Shown piece by piece: positions 33,546 through 41,985 of a DNA stretch of 51,454 bases. Source of the DNA: Collinsella sp. TM10-22 (GTDB lineage: Bacteria > Actinomycetota > Coriobacteriia > Coriobacteriales > Coriobacteriaceae); contig NZ_QSOC01000009.1 in assembly GCF_003466125.1 (NCBI RefSeq), positions 1 to 51,454 of the forward strand. The letters run 5' to 3'. Numbering within the stretch: position 1 is the stretch's first letter; each line of letters begins with the position of its first letter. The notes below the pieces were generated by a model. It was not told the DNA's origin. It saw only the letters and a program-made list of their open reading frames with translations, and ran no database searches. A program made the translations under genes and the position numbers.

Positions 33546-35996
33546 ATGCTGCAGAAAATCCAACGTTTTGGCGGAGCCATGTTCGCGCCCGCCATGCTGT
33601 TTTCTATATCAGGCCTCATGGTCGGCATCTCCGCCCTCGCAACGACCGTGGATATCGTCGGCGACCTCGCCGTATACGGAACCCCCTGGTACGTTTTCTG
33701 GACCATCATCCAGCGCGGCTCGTGGACGGTCTTTAAGCGCCTTCCACTCCTTTTTGCCGTAGCGCTGCCTATCGGCCTTGCCCAAAAGCAACCGGCACGC
33801 TGCTGCCTCGAGGCGCTCGTAGCCTATTTTGCCTACTGTTTCTTTTTGAGCGAGATCATTAAGCTGAGCGGAGACAACCTTGGGCTTAAGTACCCGTCGT
33901 TTTTGACCTCCGCTAGCGGCATCACCGTCATCGACGGCATCAAGACGCTCGACACCGGCATTATCGGCCCGCTGGCGGTGTCGGCAACCGTCGTCGCGAT
34001 CCATGACCGCTTCTACGATGCCAAGGTTCCCGATTGGCTCGGCACCTTCTCGGGTTCCTCGCTGGTCTACCTCATCAGCTTTTTTGCCGTGTTTGCCCTT
34101 GCCGCCATCTCGGCCGCCATCGTGCCCTTCGCATACGCTGTGACCGAAACGCTGCGCCACGCACTTGCGGGCGTCGGCCCCTTCGGCGTGGGCATCTTTG
34201 TGTTTTTGGAGCGAGCGCTCGAGCCCATGGGGCTGCACCATCTGCTCTATATGCCCATCTATTACGACAATCTGGTCATTCACGACGGTATTTACGCCAC
34301 GTGGACCAACCTGCTCCCCATTCTCTCCCATAGCACGCGCCCTTTAAATGAACTTGCGCCCTGGGCAGGTTTTACCGCCACCGGCTGGGGCAAGCTCTTT
34401 GGCCTTCCCGCCATCGCGGCAGCATTCTATTTCACCGCCAAACCCGAACGCCGCGCCGGCCTTAAGGTCATCCTTTTGCCCGCCATCGTCGCCTCGGTGG
34501 TCTGCGGCGTCACCGAGCCGCTCGAGTTTCTCTTTATGTTCACCTATCCCGGACTCTTTTTGCTCTACGCCGTCCTATCCTCCTGCCTTGCCATGACCAT
34601 GAACTTCTTTGGCATCGTCGGCATCTTCTCGGGCGGTCTCATGGAAATGACGGCCTTCAACTTCATCCCACTCATGCGGATGCATGCCGGCTCCTACCTT
34701 TTGGCGCTCGGTATCGGTCTGATGTTTAGCGCTGTCTTTTTTCTGGTCTTCCGGGGCCTCATTCTGGCTTTCGACCTAAAAACCCCAGGCCGCGAGGATC
34801 ATATCGCCAGCGATGCGGCGCTCGCACGTCTGACGGGAAAAAGCTCTGCCAAAGAAGGCGCGGCCCAAAACGGCACCGACAACCAATCATCCCAAGATCA
34901 TCTGCTTGCTGAGCAAGTCGTTGCGCTCTTGGGTGGCGTTAGCAATATTGTAGGAGCGACCAATTGCGCCACGCGTCTGCGCGTTGAGGTCGCAGAACCT
35001 TCCGTTGTCGCAGACAACGCAGCCTTCGTCGCGGCGGGCGCCAAGGGCCTCATCATTACGGGCAAGACCGCCCAGGTGATTATTGGCATCTCCGTTCCCC
35101 GCGTTAAAGAGCATTTTGACCAGATCATGGGCCTCGAGCCGGGATTTGTGCCCACCACCTCGGCCTCCCCTTCCGCCAGCGCAGCCCATAAGCGCGGCGA
35201 TATCTGCTTCTTCGATATCGACGGAACACTCGCCTGGCAAGACCCTCGAGTGGCACAAGAGCTTCCCGAGAGCGAGCGAGACCTCTCCCCCTATCCCAAT
35301 GAAGCGGTCTCGCAAGCCATCCGTGATTTTGTCGCCAAGGGCAATATGGCGTTTATCTGCACAGGGCGCACGCTGAGCTGCATCCATCCAAAGCTGCTCG
35401 AGCTGCCCTGGACCGGCATCGTCTGCCTCGCGGGTGGCTATGTCGAACTTGAGGGACACGTGATTCGCGATTTGGCGATGACGCCCGGCATGCTGCAGCG
35501 CCTTGCTCCCATTCTTGAGCAATCGGACGAAGTGATTCGTTTTGAGGGACTCAATGGCGTCGTTCGCATGAGTGCCGATGCGCCCGACGCCCCGGGATAC
35601 GCCCGCACCGTGGGCGATGCAATTACGCAGCTGCAACATTACAGCGCCTACAAGATCTTAATGTCCACGTCGCTTGCCAGCCGCATCGCTCAGGATCAAG
35701 CGTTTGAGCCGCTGCTCTGCTTTAACGAGCTCGAGCTCGAAGTGACCGAGATTTCGCCTCGCGAATGCACCAAGCGCGAGGGTATCCAGTCCGTACTCGA
35801 CGCCCTCGATCCCCACCACGGAACCGTATACGGCATCGGCGACGCCAGCAATGACGTCTCACTGATGAACGCCGTCGATGTCGGTATCGCCATGGGCAAT
35901 GCGCCGGACTTCCTCAAGGAAAAGGCCGACTATGTCACCGACAGCATCGACCACGACGGCGTCGTCACCGCGCTCGAACACTTTGGGCTTATCTAG
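33546..35996 (+). CDS. PTS EIICB (glucose/maltose family) fused to HAD phosphatase
   Basis: An 816-residue three-domain protein. Residues ~1-420 are an EIIC transport domain (FGGAMFAPAMLFSISGLMVG at the start; GVTEPLEFLFMFTYP near 320, the sugar-binding loop). Residues ~455-535 are an EIIB domain with the phospho-acceptor cysteine in GATNCATRLRVEV near 474. Residues ~550-816 are a Cof/HAD-IIB phosphatase: nucleophile DIDGT in CFFDIDGTLAW, and GIGDASNDVSLMNAVDVGIA near 765. It would import and phosphorylate a sugar and could dephosphorylate it again. No EIIA is nearby. ATG 33546 follows GAAAGG; the open frame from 33510 would need a TTG start. I know EIICB proteins and HAD phosphatases as separate genes, so the fusion is notable. 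Confidence 0.9.
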   Translation: MLQKIQRFGGAMFAPAMLFSISGLMVGISALATTVDIVGDLAVYGTPWYVFWTIIQRGSWTVFKRLPLLFAVALPIGLAQKQPARCCLEALVAYFAYCFFLSEIIKLSGDNLGLKYPSFLTSASGITVIDGIKTLDTGIIGPLAVSATVVAIHDRFYDAKVPDWLGTFSGSSLVYLISFFAVFALAAISAAIVPFAYAVTETLRHALAGVGPFGVGIFVFLERALEPMGLHHLLYMPIYYDNLVIHDGIYATWTNLLPILSHSTRPLNELAPWAGFTATGWGKLFGLPAIAAAFYFTAKPERRAGLKVILLPAIVASVVCGVTEPLEFLFMFTYPGLFLLYAVLSSCLAMTMNFFGIVGIFSGGLMEMTAFNFIPLMRMHAGSYLLALGIGLMFSAVFFLVFRGLILAFDLKTPGREDHIASDAALARLTGKSSAKEGAAQNGTDNQSSQDHLLAEQVVALLGGVSNIVGATNCATRLRVEVAEPSVVADNAAFVAAGAKGLIITGKTAQVIIGISVPRVKEHFDQIMGLEPGFVPTTSASPSASAAHKRGDICFFDIDGTLAWQDPRVAQELPESERDLSPYPNEAVSQAIRDFVAKGNMAFICTGRTLSCIHPKLLELPWTGIVCLAGGYVELEGHVIRDLAMTPGMLQRLAPILEQSDEVIRFEGLNGVVRMSADAPDAPGYARTVGDAITQLQHYSAYKILMSTSLASRIAQDQAFEPLLCFNELELEVTEISPRECTKREGIQSVLDALDPHHGTVYGIGDASNDVSLMNAVDVGIAMGNAPDFLKEKADYVTDSIDHDGVVTALEHFGLI

Positions 35997-36111
35997 CCAA
36001 GCCCCTACCGCACTTGCGGCCGCATGGACCAATCGTCTTCAACCGCCGCGCTCGACGCCCTAATGTGGCAATATGTTGTCTGCATAATGCAACGATGCAA
36101 CCTATCAAAGA

Positions 36112-37137
36112 ATGCGAGAACCCGTGTCCAGTCCGTTTACCAGCTTTTTAGCCCAGCACTTTGACCAGATTAACGACTATCTGGCCACGTTCTTTGACGG
36201 ACAGGCGACTTCCGCCGATATCGAGCGCTACCTGTATACCCCGCTCTCGGCATTTACGGCAAACGCTGGCAAGCGCCACCGCCCGCTCATCTGCATGCTC
36301 GCCGCCACTGCGGTAGGCGGCAGCTTTGAGAGCGCCCGCAGCGCAGCGGCGGCCATCGAGCACTTTCAGTCGGGCGCACTCATCCACGACGACATCGCCG
36401 ACAACGGGCAGATTCGTCGCGGCAAGCCCTGCATGCACCTTACCGAGGGCACCGGTCTTGCCATCAACTGCGGTGACCTGGCGCTCACCATGGTCACCAA
36501 GACGGTTCTCGACGACCCCACACTCAACGCAGACGTGAAGCTTCGCGTGCTCCACGAGCTTACCGAAATGATCGTCCGTACCATCGAGGGCCAGGCGCTC
36601 GACCTGGGCTGGGTCCGCGACGGGCGCTTTGACATTTCGGTCGACGATTATCTGGACATGGCGACGCACAAGACCGCGTACTACAGCGGAGCGACGCCGC
36701 TTGCCGCCGGAGCCATTATCGGCGGCGGCAGCGAAGAGCAGATTGAGGCACTGCGCGCCTTTGGGCTGCACACGGGCCTTGCCTTCCAGATTCAAGACGA
36801 CCTGCTCAACTTGATCGGCACCAAGGAGGCCGCCAACAAGGACTTCCGCACCGATATCACCGAGGGCAAGCGCACCCTCGTTGCCGTGCATGCCCTGTCA
36901 GACGAGCGCTATCACGACGAGATCGAGGCAATCCTTTCCTCGGGCACCGAGGACCCTGCGCAGCTCGCACGCGCCGTGGAGATCTTCCAGGAGACCGGCT
37001 CCATCGATTACGCCCACACCTATGCGCTCGACCTGACCGCTAAGGCCAAGGCCGCTATCGAAGGCGTCGAGCTCGACCCGCATGCGCGCGAGCTCTTCCT
37101 CTCAATGGCAGATTTCTTTGTGGAGCGTCTTAACTAG
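36112..37137 (+). CDS. Trans-type polyprenyl diphosphate synthase
   Basis: A 341-residue prenyl chain-elongating enzyme using isopentenyl diphosphate. The first aspartate-rich motif is LIHDDIADN near residue 93, and the second is FQIQDDLLNLIGT near 226; GKRHRPLICML near 53 binds diphosphate. The chain length of the product cannot be assigned; quinone or carrier-lipid precursor synthesis are both possible. ATG 36112 has a weak ribosome site, and GTG at 36124 is an alternative. Confidence 0.9.
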   Translation: MREPVSSPFTSFLAQHFDQINDYLATFFDGQATSADIERYLYTPLSAFTANAGKRHRPLICMLAATAVGGSFESARSAAAAIEHFQSGALIHDDIADNGQIRRGKPCMHLTEGTGLAINCGDLALTMVTKTVLDDPTLNADVKLRVLHELTEMIVRTIEGQALDLGWVRDGRFDISVDDYLDMATHKTAYYSGATPLAAGAIIGGGSEEQIEALRAFGLHTGLAFQIQDDLLNLIGTKEAANKDFRTDITEGKRTLVAVHALSDERYHDEIEAILSSGTEDPAQLARAVEIFQETGSIDYAHTYALDLTAKAKAAIEGVELDPHARELFLSMADFFVERLN

Positions 37138-37276
37138 TGGGGGTCATAAAACCTGTGGGCAGCGAGTTTGGGTACAAGTTGCTACACTATTGAGTGCATG
37201 TTTATAAATTGTCTCGCGTTGTCTATCCGACACACGCTCAAAATAGTACGAATGGTACGCCGAAAGGGGTTCGTTC

Positions 37277-38182
37277 ATGGAACCTATTACCACAGGCATG
37301 CAGGGAGCAGCCGTCGAGGACGTCCAGTCCCGCCTTCTGCAGCTCGGCTATACAATCGATGACGCCGAGGTTGTCGACAAGCGCTTTGGCACCACCACCG
37401 AGCAGGCCGTCAGCACCTTCAGGCTCGACAGCGGCCTTGCTGCCGGTCATGCCGTCGATATCCCCTGTTGGAGCGCCCTGGTCGACGCCTCGTATAAGCT
37501 GGGCGACCGCACCCTGTATCTGCGCATGCCCAATTTCCATGGCGCCGATGTGCAGGCCCTGCAGCGCGCTCTCAACGTTTTGGGCTTTGCCTGTGGCGAA
37601 GACGACGGCTACTTTGGTCCGCATACCGAGGCCGCCCTGCAGCAGTTCCAGGAAAATGTCGGCCTGTTTGCCGACGGCATGGCCTTCCAGGACACCTACG
37701 CCTACATCAACCGCCTGCACCATGTGTGGGAGGGCAAGCCCTCGGTCACCGAAGCCGAGTCCCGCATCGGTTTTGCTCGCGCCGCCAACGTGCTCGAGCG
37801 CTTTCAGATTGCCGTTATCGGCGAGGACCCCATCGCACGCAGCGTTGCTTCGCGCATGTGGAACATCGCCACGGCAACGACCGACAACAGCGGCATGATG
37901 CTCTGCGACTCCGAGGTCCCAACCGACGTTGACCTGGTGCTCGAGATCGCAAGCGACGAGCTGCCCGCCGACGCCGCGCCACGCGCCACGATTGCCCTCG
38001 CCGAGTGCCACAACCTGGCCCAGCGCATCCGCACCGCCAATGTCGCCGCGCAGCAGAAGCCGGCTCGCATTCGCATTGAGCTCACGGGCATGACGCGCTA
38101 CAACGGCACCTTCACGGCCAGCGACGCGCAGACGCTCGCCGTACGCCTACTCGACGGCGTTTGCGATGCCCTCGCAGATTAG
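37277..38182 (+). CDS. Protein with two peptidoglycan-binding-like domains
   Basis: A 301-residue protein with no signal peptide. Two PG_binding_1-type repeats occupy residues ~1-65 (GMQGAAVEDVQSRLLQLGY) and ~80-150 (GADVQALQRALNVLGFACGE, DGYFGPHTEAALQQFQ). The C-terminal half (~165-301) has an alternating strand/helix pattern resembling N-acetylmuramoyl-L-alanine amidase-associated or regulatory domains, but catalytic residues are not evident. ATG 37277 follows AAAGGGG. Absence of an export signal is odd for a cell-wall-binding protein. Confidence 0.8.
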   Translation: MEPITTGMQGAAVEDVQSRLLQLGYTIDDAEVVDKRFGTTTEQAVSTFRLDSGLAAGHAVDIPCWSALVDASYKLGDRTLYLRMPNFHGADVQALQRALNVLGFACGEDDGYFGPHTEAALQQFQENVGLFADGMAFQDTYAYINRLHHVWEGKPSVTEAESRIGFARAANVLERFQIAVIGEDPIARSVASRMWNIATATTDNSGMMLCDSEVPTDVDLVLEIASDELPADAAPRATIALAECHNLAQRIRTANVAAQQKPARIRIELTGMTRYNGTFTASDAQTLAVRLLDGVCDALAD

Positions 38183-38220
38183 GTAAACTAGACGAGTTGC
38201 TTTTGGGCAACACCACACAT

Positions 38221-38295
38221 TGGGACGTAGTTCAACGGTAGAACTCCGGTTTTTGGTGCCGGCTGTTGGGGGTTCGAATCCCTCCGTCCCAGCCA
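38221..38295 (+). tRNA. tRNA-Gln (UUG anticodon)
   Basis: A complete cloverleaf: acceptor TGGGACG pairs with CGTCCCA, D-arm TAGTTCAACGGTAGAA, anticodon stem CCGGT/GCCGG with loop TTTTGGT (anticodon TTG), T-arm GGGGGTTCGAATCCCTC, discriminator G and an encoded CCA. Confidence 0.95.
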
Positions 38296-38304
38296 TTAAA
38301 ACTG

Positions 38305-38342
38305 AGCGCCCTAAGCCCATAACGGCCCAGGGCGCTTTCTTG
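38305..38342 (+). terminator. tRNA-Gln terminator
   Basis: AGCGCCCT pairs with AGGGCGCT, followed by TTCTT, directly after the tRNA. Confidence 0.75.
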
Positions 38343-38589
38343 TGGGCAAGCGGAGGAATTCGAACCCGCAAGGGTGCGGAGCTGAGGAAACGCGAAGCGT
38401 TTTCCAGCGCAGCACGCAAGGAGCGAAGCGACGCAGCGGGACGCGGCCGCCGAAAAGGCGGACGCGGAATCCCTCCGTCCCATACCAGCAACGGGCTCCC
38501 CGCATCTCGACTTTCCAGCCAAACCGGCACTTAGGGACGCTCCCAAAGTGCCGGTCACAGCTTCTCCTACAGAACGAGAAGTTGCAAAA
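38343..38589. repeat. GC-rich palindromic stretch with tRNA-Gln 3' end repeat
   Basis: The last 16 bases of the tRNA T-arm/acceptor (GAATCCCTCCGTCCCA, within 38276-38291) recur near 38466-38483. Between the two copies is a stretch with tRNA-like fragments (AATTCGAACCCGC) and two hairpins (GCTGAGGAAACGC/GCGTTTTCC region; CCGCC-GAAAA-GGCGG). This is what an attachment site or remnant of an element integrated at the tRNA would leave. There is no integrase. Antisense open frames here are typical spurious tRNA-overlapping ORFs. Confidence 0.5.
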
Positions 38590-38622
38590 GGTAGATTTTC
38601 AGGCATGTCCCAAAAATCCACC
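38590..38622. repeat. GGCATG-loop hairpin, copy 3
   Basis: GGTAGATTT (38590-38598) and AAATCCACC (38614-38622), one mismatch, enclose a loop with GGCATGTCCCAA. It shares the loop consensus with hairpins at 7761 and 7831. Confidence 0.7.
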
Positions 38623-38725
38623 CTCAAAATACAGGCGCCCCAAGCCCATTAGAACCAAGAGCGCCTTACATCTAGAAAATATCAGCCCAGTTCCGAAAAG
38701 CGAGCCGTCTGCGACAACCAAGTAG

Positions 38726-38872
38726 CCGCCGGCCCCGGGAGAGCGGGGACACCGACTTAGGTTTATCGCGAGTTCCGCACGAACAGGAGGCCACTTAATG
38801 TGGCCTCCGTCGTGAGCAGGACTGTAGAGCAGGAAACCTAAGTCGGTGTCCCCGCTCTCCCGGGGCCGGCGG
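38726..38872. repeat. Nested hairpin element, copy 2
   Basis: Perfect 39-bp arms (38726-38764 and 38834-38872) enclose a 69-base core (38765-38833) almost identical to that of copy 3 and closely related to copy 1. The inner hairpin is GGAGGCCAC-TTAAT-GTGGCCTCC, flanked by CACGA/TCGTG pairing. The right arm ends 2 bases before the stop codon of the DUF2220-like gene. Confidence 0.92.
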
Positions 38873-38874
38873 AA

Positions 38875-41055
38875 CTAATTGTTCAGCATGCGGTCGAAGC
38901 TTCCCGAGTCGCCATCCCGATAGTCAGCGGTCATCAGGATCTCCTGCGGAATGCGCCCGCCTTCGCGCAGCACGTTGCGGAACTGCACGCGCGTAACCAT
39001 GGGCAGGTCTTTGATCGTGGCCGCCAGGTTCTGCGGCACGCCCTGGTTGGCAGCCGCGGGCTCGCACTCGCCGCCGGCCTTCACGCGACGCTTATGCTCG
39101 GCGAGCATGGCGCGGTACATGCCGGCATGCAGGCGAATCTCAACCACATTGGCATTGCGAGTCTGCTCGACGATGCGCGCGCCCTCGCGATCGATATCGC
39201 CCACGTAGTAGACGTAGTTAAAGCGATAGCCGATCTCGGCCAGATAATCGTCCAGGGCATGCGAGACGCTCGCCTTGCATCCGCCGCCAAAAATCACGCC
39301 GCCCACCTTGATGCCAAAGAGCTTGGCGTGCTTGCGGCCACGCAGGAGCTTGACGATCTCGTCGTAGGTGTCCAGGTTCTCGACCATAATGAACGGCTTG
39401 TCGGCGCCCAGCGTAAAGAAACCCGTAAAGTGCACGGGGCGGTTGGGGGCAACCTTAATCGCCTGCATGCTGATGCCCTTTTCGGCCATGCGCTTAATCA
39501 GGCGCTCACCGTGCTTACCGTCAAAGGCCTTCTCGTCGTTAAAGATCTGGTAGGCACGCTGGCGGCGCGAGGCAACCGGCGTATCGGCACCTCGGTTCTG
39601 CTCGATCCAAGCCTGGATGATCGCAATCTCCTCGGCAATCTTGCGGTTGGACATCTCGTTGTGCTGAGCGCGCTGCGGAGCCTTTTTGCCGTCCTTGCCC
39701 TCGACCTTAACGATTTGAGTCTGCTGGTCCTTGATCTTAGAGAGCGCCATAGGCGTAGGGACAACTTTGAGCAGCTGCCTGCCCAAAACGCGGGCAAGGG
39801 CAAACGCCGAGACCTCGCCGCGGGCGGCCGACTCGGGCTGCTGGGCAGCAGTATCTACTGCGGCAGACTCCGGCTTCTTCTGAGACTTGCGTTTAGAATC
39901 GCCTTGGGAATTGCACTCGCGCTTCGGCATAGACGCCTGCTTCTGCGGACGATCGGACTTGCTCTCCTTCGCTGGCCGGCGCTTTGGCTGCCCCGCAGAA
40001 ACCTCGGCCTTCACATCCTCGTCCTGCGGCGTGATCTTCTCGGTTGCAGTCTCGGCATGGGAACTGCGGCCTCCACGATGGCGACGGCGGCGAGGCTTGC
40101 TCGACGCGCCCTGCTCCGTCTGCCCATCAGTAGACTGCTGGCCCTGGATCTCCGTATCGGACGCAACCTGCTCATCAACAGGCTTCTGTTCACGAACTTC
40201 CGCCTCGGCAGGCTTCACGGCCTTCTCGGCCCGCACCTCCGGAACCTGATTAACCTTCTCCTGGCGCTTTACGGGATACGCGCGACCTGCAAAGCCGCGA
40301 CCGGGACGACACGAGTCTGAGGCCTTCTTGGCCGGCTTCTCGGAATCGTCCGCAACCTCGGCAGTCTCTTCGGCCTCGAGCGCAACATCCTGCTGCTCGG
40401 CCCTAAAATGCGCACCGCGGCGACGCTTGGGCTCCTGGATCTCAGCATGCTCTTGAGTGCGAGTCGGCTCCTGCATCCCAACGGACTTTTCCTCAACAGC
40501 CTCGGCATCCGTCTCACCCTTTTGAGCAACGGCGCGACGGAAGCGCTCCTGCTGGGCGCGACGCTGCGCATCGCGCTTGCCACCCCCGCCAAAACCGCCG
40601 CGTCCTGCCTTGGCCGTAAAGGCACGCACGACGTTCTCATCGAGCAACTCATCGGTATCAACATGCTCACGCGGAACAGCTTCTTCCACAGCAGGCACGT
40701 CAGCGGAATCCTCGACGACAAAATCTTCGACGGACTCGGCAGGCTGCTCCTGGGCATCGCGGATCTCGACATTGATGGTATAGAACGCCGGGCGCCCGTT
40801 AATGCCGCTGCCCTCGATCTTGGTCACGATATTTGCCGCGATAAGCTCATCGCGCATCGCCTTGGTGTCGCATTCCTTATCGACGGAGCGGAAAATCTGC
40901 GCCAGCGCGCTCGACTTAATCTTGAGCGCCTTGCGGCAGAGCAGGTCGTAGGCAACCAGCTTGGCGCGCTCGGCAGAAAGCGACGTCTGGCTGCTCAGAC
41001 GCTCAGCCAGAGCATCGACATTGTTTTGATTATCGGAATATACCGTCTTGGCCAC
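38875..41055 (-). CDS. Large disordered protein with C-terminal JetD/DUF2220-like Toprim domain
   Basis: About 726 residues. The N-terminal ~100 residues (AKTVYSDNQNNVDALAERLS, later SALAQIFRSVDKECDTKAMR) look like a small helical/winged-helix domain. Residues ~110-430 are low-complexity, rich in Glu, Lys, Arg and Gln, with basic blocks (KPRRRRHRGGRSSH). The C-terminal ~250 residues contain FIMVENLDTYDEIVKLL, FGIKVGGVIFGGGC and YYVGDIDREGARIVEQ near 620, which has the GDID acidic pattern of Toprim/DUF2220 domains found in Wadjet JetD. No JetA/B/C genes are nearby. GTG 41053-41055 was chosen for its AAAGGGG site. A DNA-acting nuclease role is inferred. Confidence 0.7.
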   Translation of the reverse strand: MAKTVYSDNQNNVDALAERLSSQTSLSAERAKLVAYDLLCRKALKIKSSALAQIFRSVDKECDTKAMRDELIAANIVTKIEGSGINGRPAFYTINVEIRDAQEQPAESVEDFVVEDSADVPAVEEAVPREHVDTDELLDENVVRAFTAKAGRGGFGGGGKRDAQRRAQQERFRRAVAQKGETDAEAVEEKSVGMQEPTRTQEHAEIQEPKRRRGAHFRAEQQDVALEAEETAEVADDSEKPAKKASDSCRPGRGFAGRAYPVKRQEKVNQVPEVRAEKAVKPAEAEVREQKPVDEQVASDTEIQGQQSTDGQTEQGASSKPRRRRHRGGRSSHAETATEKITPQDEDVKAEVSAGQPKRRPAKESKSDRPQKQASMPKRECNSQGDSKRKSQKKPESAAVDTAAQQPESAARGEVSAFALARVLGRQLLKVVPTPMALSKIKDQQTQIVKVEGKDGKKAPQRAQHNEMSNRKIAEEIAIIQAWIEQNRGADTPVASRRQRAYQIFNDEKAFDGKHGERLIKRMAEKGISMQAIKVAPNRPVHFTGFFTLGADKPFIMVENLDTYDEIVKLLRGRKHAKLFGIKVGGVIFGGGCKASVSHALDDYLAEIGYRFNYVYYVGDIDREGARIVEQTRNANVVEIRLHAGMYRAMLAEHKRRVKAGGECEPAAANQGVPQNLAATIKDLPMVTRVQFRNVLREGGRIPQEILMTADYRDGDSGSFDRMLNN

Positions 41056-41159
41056 GGGGCCCCTTTCATATGCACACATATACGTCCTTATGGTACAACG
41101 CACGAGCCTATCCACGCAAAACATCTGCGAGAACGCCCTTGCACCACCTGTTCTCACAA

Positions 41160-41880
41160 TCAGAACCACCCTTAAAAAGGGTGGTTTGCTCTTAGGGTAT
41201 AACCCACGGGCCCCGGGCTCGCGTCTAAAGGCGCGGGCCCGGACTTCGTCCAGGCCTAGTGCATCTTGACCCGTGGCGCGCCGGTCGAACCGGCAGCATC
41301 ACCCCCTCTTGAAGGGGTCCTCGTACTCCTTCACGCTCAGCTTGTCCAGCGCGATGTCGTGGGACTCCTGCTCCCTGATGTACTTGGCGATCGTCGCCTC
41401 GTCCGGGCCGACGGTGGACACGTAGTAGCCCTCCGCCCAGAACTTCCTGTTGCCGAACTTGTACTTGAGGTTGGCGTGCCTGTCGAATACCATCAGCGAG
41501 CTCTTCCCCTTCAGGTAGCCCATGACGCTCGCGACGCTGTACTTCGGCGGGATCGCCAGCAGCACGTGCGCGTGGTCGGGCATCAGGTGCCCCTCGATTA
41601 TCTCGATCCCCTTGTACTCGCACAGCTTCCTGAGGATCTCCCCTATGTCGCTCCTGATTTGGTTGTAGATCACTTTGCGCCTATACTTCGGCGTGAACAC
41701 GATGTGGTACTTGCACATCCACTTCGTGTGGGAAAGGCTGTAGGCCTTCTGGGCCATGGCGACCACCCCTTCGACTCGAATTCTTGACGGCCTGAACAAT
41801 CGTCAATATCGGTCGGAGGGGTGGCTTTGTAAAGCCGTTTGTCTCCACCCGCGTAGCGGGTGGTTTAAAGCTGGCCGCTG
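41160..41880 (-). mobile_element. IS200/IS605-family insertion sequence
   Basis: A single tnpA gene is framed by subterminal hairpins: CCACCCTT-AAA-AAGGGTGG near 41165-41184 (right end) and CCACCCGC-GTA-GCGGGTGG near 41847-41866 (left end), each followed by GGTTT. No terminal inverted repeats or target duplication are expected for this family. Exact ends are uncertain by tens of bases. There is no tnpB. Confidence 0.75.
41299..41757 (-). CDS. tnpA: IS200-type Y1 transposase
   Basis: A 152-residue single-strand DNA transposase of the HUH/Y1 class. The metal-binding HxH is in MPDHAHVLLAIPP near residue 67, and the catalytic tyrosine lies in the C-terminal helix (DEATIAKYIREQE near 127). KYHIVFTPKYRRKV near the N-terminus is a family signature. 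ATG 41755-41757 follows AAGGGGTGG. It appears full-length, so the copy may be active. Confidence 0.95.
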   Translation of the reverse strand: MAQKAYSLSHTKWMCKYHIVFTPKYRRKVIYNQIRSDIGEILRKLCEYKGIEIIEGHLMPDHAHVLLAIPPKYSVASVMGYLKGKSSLMVFDRHANLKYKFGNRKFWAEGYYVSTVGPDEATIAKYIREQESHDIALDKLSVKEYEDPFKRG

Positions 41881-41903
41881 CGCGGCCAGCAGACTAAAGT
41901 CTT

Positions 41904-41945
41904 GAAGAAAAAAGACCGGGTCCGCTTAATTGCGGACCCGGTCTT
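41904..41945 (-). terminator. cstA terminator
   Basis: AAAGACCGGGTCCGC (41910-41924) pairs perfectly with GCGGACCCGGTCTTT (41931-41945); on the minus strand TTTTTTCTTC follows. Confidence 0.85.
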
Positions 41946-41985
41946 TCCGAGTCAAATAGATGGGAGATTCAACCCGTCCGACCGA

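Noticed and set aside
38147..38627. Several 100-130-codon ORFs around the tRNA (for example reading GTEGFEPPT)
   Set aside because: These are well-known spurious translations antisense to a tRNA gene.
38875..41055. Wadjet defence system
   Set aside because: Only a JetD-like domain is present; no JetA, JetB or JetC genes are adjacent.
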